Assembly: GCA_017409645.1 (NCBI GenBank)
Contig: JAFQSI010000162.1
Location: 1 to 7,544 of the forward strand
DNA length: 7,544 nucleotides
Reading direction: 5' to 3'
Source: Oscillospiraceae bacterium
GTDB taxonomy: Bacteria > Bacillota > Clostridia > Oscillospirales > Oscillospiraceae
Part shown: positions 4,713-7,544 of the stretch, in pieces
Layout of the letters: every line of letters starts with the position of its first letter
How positions within the stretch are numbered: position 1 is the stretch's first letter
The notes under the pieces: generated by a model
The model's database searches: none
Told to the model about the DNA's origin: nothing
What the model saw: the letters and a program-made list of their open reading frames with translations, nothing else
Made by a program: the position numbers and the translations under genes

Positions 4713-5513
4713 TTACTTGGCAAATTCCTTGTTCTTCTCCCAGGTTTTGACGACGGCCTCGGTGACGGCGCTTCGGAAGCCGCCCTTCTCCAGGGCACGG
4801 ACGCCCTGGATGGTGGAGCCGCCGGGGGAGCAGACCGCGTCCTTCATTTTGCCGGGATGGTCGCCGCTCTGGAGCATCAGCTCGGCGGTGCCGATCAGTG
4901 TCCGGGCGGCGTACTCCAGGGCGGTGGCCCTGGGCAGGCCGCAGATGACGCCGCCGTCGGCCAGGGCCTCGATGAACATGGCTGCGAAGGCCGGACCGGA
5001 GCCGGAGACGGCGCTGCCTGCGTCGATGAGCCGCTCGGGCAGATGGCTCAGGGTGCCCGCTGCGCCCATGGCGGCCAGGAATTCCTCCACATCGGCCTTC
5101 TGGCACCGGTCGTTCCAGTCGTACTGGATCACGCCCAGGCCGATCCGGGCGGGGGTGTTGGGCATGATGCGGATGACGGGATAGCCGCCGCCCACCAGAT
5201 TGGCGATTCTCTGCATGGTCATGCCCGCGGCCATGGTCACGAGAACGCAGTCGGTCCGGACCTCTAAGATGGGCTTCAGGGCCCCCAGGACGGATGCCAT
5301 GAACTGGGGCTTGACGCCCAGGATGACGAATTTGCAGTCCCGGGCGATCTCCTCGTTGGTGGAGGCCACCATGCCGTGCTGCCGGGCGAAGGCCGCCGCC
5401 CGCTCGGGATGGCCCGCGGAAACCAGGATATCACCGGGGTCATGGGCCTTTGCCGCCGCAATGGCGATGGCCCCGCCCATATTGCCGATGCCGATAAAGC
5501 CGAATGATGCCAT
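4713..5513 (-). CDS. proC: Pyrroline-5-carboxylate reductase
   Basis: The 266-residue cytoplasmic enzyme reduces 1-pyrroline-5-carboxylate to L-proline with NAD(P)H, the last step of proline synthesis. The N-terminal Rossmann fold shows GFIGIGNMGGAI (5-16). VKPQ (67-70) and MPNTP (117-121) are family landmarks, and the C-terminal dimerisation domain has SGSGPAF (170-176) and the signature region DAVCSPGGSTIQGV (225-238). Length is typical for the family. The open frame extends upstream to 5630 but that part falls in a repeat; ATG 5513 has the SD GGAGGAG (5525-5519) and a promoter at 5541-5569, so it is the true start. It is transcribed alone; no proA or proB is in the window. No good terminator of its own follows; the MITE-like element lies against its stop codon and may supply one. 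Confidence 0.96.
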   Translation of the reverse strand: MASFGFIGIGNMGGAIAIAAAKAHDPGDILVSAGHPERAAAFARQHGMVASTNEEIARDCKFVILGVKPQFMASVLGALKPILEVRTDCVLVTMAAGMTMQRIANLVGGGYPVIRIMPNTPARIGLGVIQYDWNDRCQKADVEEFLAAMGAAGTLSHLPERLIDAGSAVSGSGPAFAAMFIEALADGGVICGLPRATALEYAARTLIGTAELMLQSGDHPGKMKDAVCSPGGSTIQGVRALEKGGFRSAVTEAVVKTWEKNKEFAK

Positions 5514-5540
5514 AATATCTCCTCCAATGTGCTTTTGGTT

Positions 5541-5569
5541 ATCATAGCAGTTTTGGAAGGGAAAAGCAA
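5541..5569 (-). promoter_or_regulatory. Promoter of proC
   Basis: Minus-strand TTGCTT (5569-5564), a 17-bp spacer ending TGC, and TATGAT (5546-5541), an extended -10 promoter. It places the transcript start near 5534, about 20 bases before the start codon. Confidence 0.8.
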
Positions 5570-5583
5570 TATCTGTGGATAAA

Positions 5584-5659
5584 GTGCTGAGTGCTGAATG
5601 CTGAGTGCTGAATTTCTTGATTTCGGTCAACTCAGCACTCAGCCCTCAGAACTCAGCAC
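5584..5659. repeat. Inverted pair of heptamer arrays (GTGCTGA x4 / TCAGCAC x4)
   Basis: Four tandem heptamers (5584-5611: GTGCTGA, GTGCTGA, ATGCTGA, GTGCTGA) are mirrored by four complementary heptamers (5632-5659: TCAGCAC, TCAGCCC, TCAGAAC, TCAGCAC). The two 28-nt arms match at 25 of 28 positions around a 20-nt loop. The last base of the array is the first base of the complemented noc stop codon. It could form a long hairpin at the 3' end of the noc message, but there is no T tract after it. Confidence 0.92.
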
Positions 5660-6444
5660 TATTTCGGTATGGTGATGGTCAGCACGATCTCGGCTTCCGT
5701 TTCCCGGCGTTCGGAGACGGCGGAGACACCGGCGGCCTGGATCCGGGCCAGGGATTGGCTGAGATTGTTGAGAAAACCGCCCAGATTCACCCGGGCGGGC
5801 TTTTTTTCGCTCCCCTCGGTGAGGAGACTGTCGATGTACTGCTCGGTCCGGCTGACGCTCATGCGCAGGGCGGTTATGGTCCGGATGGCGCTGATTTTGG
5901 CTCCCTCGGACTTCAGCCGCAGCAGGGCCCGGGCGTGGCGCTCGCTCAGGCCCCCCTGCCGGATGGCCGTCAGGACCTGGGGGCTGTGGCGCAGGATGCG
6001 CAGCTTGTTGGCGATGGCGCTCTGGCTCTTGCCCAGCAGCCGGGCGGCCTGATCCTGGCTCAGGTTCTGGGTCCGGATCAGCCGGGCGATGCCCTCGGCC
6101 TCCTCCAGAAAATCCAGATCCTGCCGCTGGAGATTCTCCACCAGCGCCGCCAGGGAGGACTCCGTGTCGTCCATGGTCATGACGATGCAGGGGATCTCCC
6201 CCAGCCCCGCGGCCTGGGCCGCCCGGAGCCGCCGCTCCCCGGCGATCAGCTCATAGCTGCCCCCCACCCGCCGGACCGACAGGGGCTGGATCACCCCGTG
6301 GCAGCGGATGGACTCCGTCAGCTCCGACAGGGCATTTTCCTCAAAGGTCCGCCGGGGCTGTGCCGGATTCGGTCGAATGGACCGGGCGGGAAGAAATACC
6401 ACCCGCCCCGTCTCCATGTAGGTCTTCAGCTTGGCGCATTGCAT
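5659..6444 (-). CDS. noc: Noc-like ParB/Spo0J-family DNA-binding CTPase (nucleoid occlusion)
   Basis: The 261-residue protein has the ParB fold: IRPNPAQPRR (23-32), the CTP-binding GERRLRAA (69-76), ENLQRQDL (103-110), and a helix-turn-helix with LGKSQSAIANKLRIL (137-151) followed by LSERHARALL (166-175). SQSxIANKLR and RHARALL are closer to Noc than to ParB, which usually has GHARALL. Noc binds scattered sites, spreads as a CTP clamp and keeps division septa off the nucleoid. Two start codons compete: ATG 6450 is too near the SD GAGGGGG (6458-6452), while ATG 6444 is seven bases away and is preferred. It is not next to the gidB-parA-parB cluster where noc often lies. A chromosomal parB paralogue is the main alternative. 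Confidence 0.85.
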   Translation of the reverse strand: MQCAKLKTYMETGRVVFLPARSIRPNPAQPRRTFEENALSELTESIRCHGVIQPLSVRRVGGSYELIAGERRLRAAQAAGLGEIPCIVMTMDDTESSLAALVENLQRQDLDFLEEAEGIARLIRTQNLSQDQAARLLGKSQSAIANKLRILRHSPQVLTAIRQGGLSERHARALLRLKSEGAKISAIRTITALRMSVSRTEQYIDSLLTEGSEKKPARVNLGGFLNNLSQSLARIQAAGVSAVSERRETEAEIVLTITIPK

Positions 6445-6473
6445 ATGCATTCCCCCTCATTTGTTGTAGGGCC

Positions 6474-6499
6474 ATTGTAGAGCATATGTCCCGGGAAAA
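6474..6499 (-). promoter_or_regulatory. noc promoter -10 and Noc-box-like sequence
   Basis: Minus-strand TACAAT (6479-6474) is a good -10 box, but no convincing -35 lies 16-18 bp upstream. That place is taken by ATGTCCCGGGAAAA (6486-6499, plus strand), a 12 of 14 match to the published Bacillus Noc-binding sequence ATTTCCCGGGAAAT. A further hairpin CCCGGC-agt-GCCGGG (6510-6524) and a half-site follow. Noc may bind here and repress or nucleate at its own gene. Confidence 0.55.
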
Positions 6500-6596
6500 C
6501 CCGCGAAACCCCGGCAGTGCCGGGAAACAATTCGCTCTGTAGGGTGGGGGCAGAAAGCACCGAGCAGGTTAGATCAATACCCAAGTAACAGCAGAA

Positions 6597-6674
6597 GGAC
6601 CAGCTTCCAACTACCGCTGTCATTGCCACGCCCCTGCGGGGCTCGCAATGACAGTGGTAACTTTTGGCTGGTCC
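6597..6674. repeat. REP-like long hairpin
   Basis: Arms beginning GGACCAGC and ending GCTGGTCC enclose nested matches CTGTCATTGC (6617-6626) with GCAATGACAG (6645-6654) and a tip GCCCC-tgc-GGGGC. It lies between the noc upstream region and the reductase gene. The TGTCATTGC/GCAATGACA core resembles dispersed intergenic repeats of Clostridia. No T tract follows on the minus strand, so it is not a clear terminator for the reductase, though it could protect its mRNA 3' end. Confidence 0.8.
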
Positions 6675-6693
6675 GTCTGTATACATCAGCGTT

Positions 6694-7544
6694 TTATTTC
6701 TTCTGCCCCACATCCACCTTGCCGGCCAGGATGTCCAGGTAGTCGGCGTAATTCTTCTTCAGCAGACTGGGGGTGTCCAGACCGTAGGGGCACCTGGCGG
6801 CGCACTGGCCGCACTCGAGACAATCGGCGATCCTGTGCATCTTCTCCTGGGCGGCGGGGGTCAGCCAGCCGTCGGCGGGGCTGCGCCGGACCATCAGGCT
6901 CATCCGGGCGCAGTTGTTGATCTCGATGCCCGCCGGGCAGGGCATGCAGTAGCCGCAGCCCCGGCAGAATTCGCCCAGCAGCAGCTTCCGGTCTGCTTCG
7001 ATCAGGGCGGAAAGCTCCCCGGTCAGGGCGGGAGGGTTATCGATGTAGCCCAGGAACTCATCCAGCTCGCCCTCCTTCTGGACGCCCCAGATGGGCAGCA
7101 CATTGTCGAACTGGGCCAGATAGGCGTAGGCCGCGGCGGAATTGGTGATCAGGCCGCCGGAGAGGGCCTTCATGGCGATGAAGCCCATGTTCGCTTCCTT
7201 ACAGAGCCTGACCAGCTCCAGATCCTTTTCCGTGGCAAGATAGCACAGGGGGAACTGCAGCGTTTCATACAGCCCGGATTCGATGGCCTCCTTCGCAACG
7301 GAGAGACGGTGATTGGTGATGCCGATGTGGCGGATCTTGCCCTGGGCCTTTGCTTCGAGCATGGCCTCGTACAGTCCGGTGCCGTCGCCGGGTTTGGGAC
7401 AGAAGGCGGGGTTATGGAACTGGTAGATGTCGATATATCCCAGGTAGCCAAGGCTGATCTCGAGATCCTTCCAGAATTCCTCCGCGGTGGTGGCCTGGGT
7501 CTTGGTGGAGATGAAGACCTTCTCCCGCATGCCGGAAAATGCCA
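6694..7544 (-). CDS. Aldo/keto reductase with C-terminal 4Fe-4S ferredoxin domain (5' end missing)
   Basis: The C-terminal 282 residues of the protein lie in the window; the open frame continues to the right edge without a start of its own (AFSG precedes the first methionine), so the gene begins outside. The aldo/keto reductase barrel is seen from strand FISTK, with the catalytic lysine (K14 of the visible part), to YQFHNP with the catalytic histidine (H43), then KIRHIGITNH and GFIAMKALSGG. The catalytic aspartate and tyrosine would lie upstream. The C-terminal domain has two cysteine clusters, CRGCGYCMPCP and CLECGQCAARCPYG, which should bind two iron-sulfur clusters. This fusion is common in anaerobic Firmicutes; it is thought to use NAD(P)H or ferredoxin to reduce carbonyl compounds, with the substrate unknown. 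TAA ends at 6694. Confidence 0.92.
   Translation of the reverse strand, partial: AFSGMREKVFISTKTQATTAEEFWKDLEISLGYLGYIDIYQFHNPAFCPKPGDGTGLYEAMLEAKAQGKIRHIGITNHRLSVAKEAIESGLYETLQFPLCYLATEKDLELVRLCKEANMGFIAMKALSGGLITNSAAAYAYLAQFDNVLPIWGVQKEGELDEFLGYIDNPPALTGELSALIEADRKLLLGEFCRGCGYCMPCPAGIEINNCARMSLMVRRSPADGWLTPAAQEKMHRIADCLECGQCAARCPYGLDTPSLLKKNYADYLDILAGKVDVGQKK

Noticed and set aside
5514..5630. N-terminal extension of proC by 39 codons
   Set aside because: It would begin in the heptamer hairpin; the Rossmann motif starts right after ATG 5513, which has its own SD and promoter.
5584..5659. CRISPR array
   Set aside because: Units are seven bases long with no spacers, and the two halves are inverted.
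5605..6480. 291-codon plus-strand open frame opposite noc
   Set aside because: G/Q/P/H-rich shadow of a clear ParB-family gene; it starts inside the heptamer array.
1..7544. tRNA or rRNA genes
   Set aside because: No cloverleaf-like segment with a TTC-containing T arm and CCA-like end, and no rRNA-like stretch was noticed in the intergenic regions.

Overview
The window looks like chromosomal DNA from a GC-rich gut Clostridia member, probably Oscillospirales/Ruminococcaceae-like. This rests on the mix of genes (ROK glucokinase, Firmicutes-type glucose-6-phosphate isomerase homologue, Noc/ParB, ProC, ferredoxin-domain aldo/keto reductase), on clear sigma-A promoters and strong Shine-Dalgarno (SD) sites, and on MITE-like repeats with CTCTCCC ends of a kind I associate with such genomes. 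The genus cannot be named from sequence alone.

Layout, left to right. 1-99 (-) is the N-terminus of a ROK sugar kinase with its promoter at 175-203. 300-2128 (-) is a compact, visibly AT-richer restriction-modification pair: a beta-class N4-cytosine methyltransferase followed two bases later by a PD-(D/E)xK endonuclease of probable XcyI/Cfr9I (CCCGGG) type. It has its own promoter and terminator. 2273-3541 (+) is a full-length homologue of glucose-6-phosphate isomerase whose active-site motifs are almost all changed, probably a pseudoenzyme. 3654-4061 (+) is a small P-loop protein of unknown function.

4110-4434 holds what appears to be an unannotated type I toxin-antitoxin locus. A 30-residue hydrophobic peptide (4221-4313, -) faces a convergent antisense RNA with a near-consensus promoter (4110-4138, +), and the two share a terminator hairpin. 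The toxin leader contains nested inverted repeats that would bury its SD in a 9-bp stem, and the two promoter regions are inverted copies of each other.

4446-4708 is a MITE-like repeat with outward-facing terminal hairpins. 4713-5513 (-) is proC. A palindromic array of heptamers (5584-5659) separates it from a Noc-like ParB protein (5659-6444, -). The putative noc promoter contains a 12/14 match to the Noc-binding sequence, and that match includes CCCGGG. A REP-like hairpin (6597-6674) precedes the 3' part of an aldo/keto reductase with a C-terminal two-cluster ferredoxin domain (6694-7544, -), which continues past the right edge.

The genes do not form one pathway. The kinase and the isomerase homologue suggest an old sugar-metabolism neighbourhood with the restriction-modification cassette inserted between them. 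The most interesting parts are the toxin-antitoxin locus, the degenerate isomerase, and the overlap between the Noc box and the likely restriction site.
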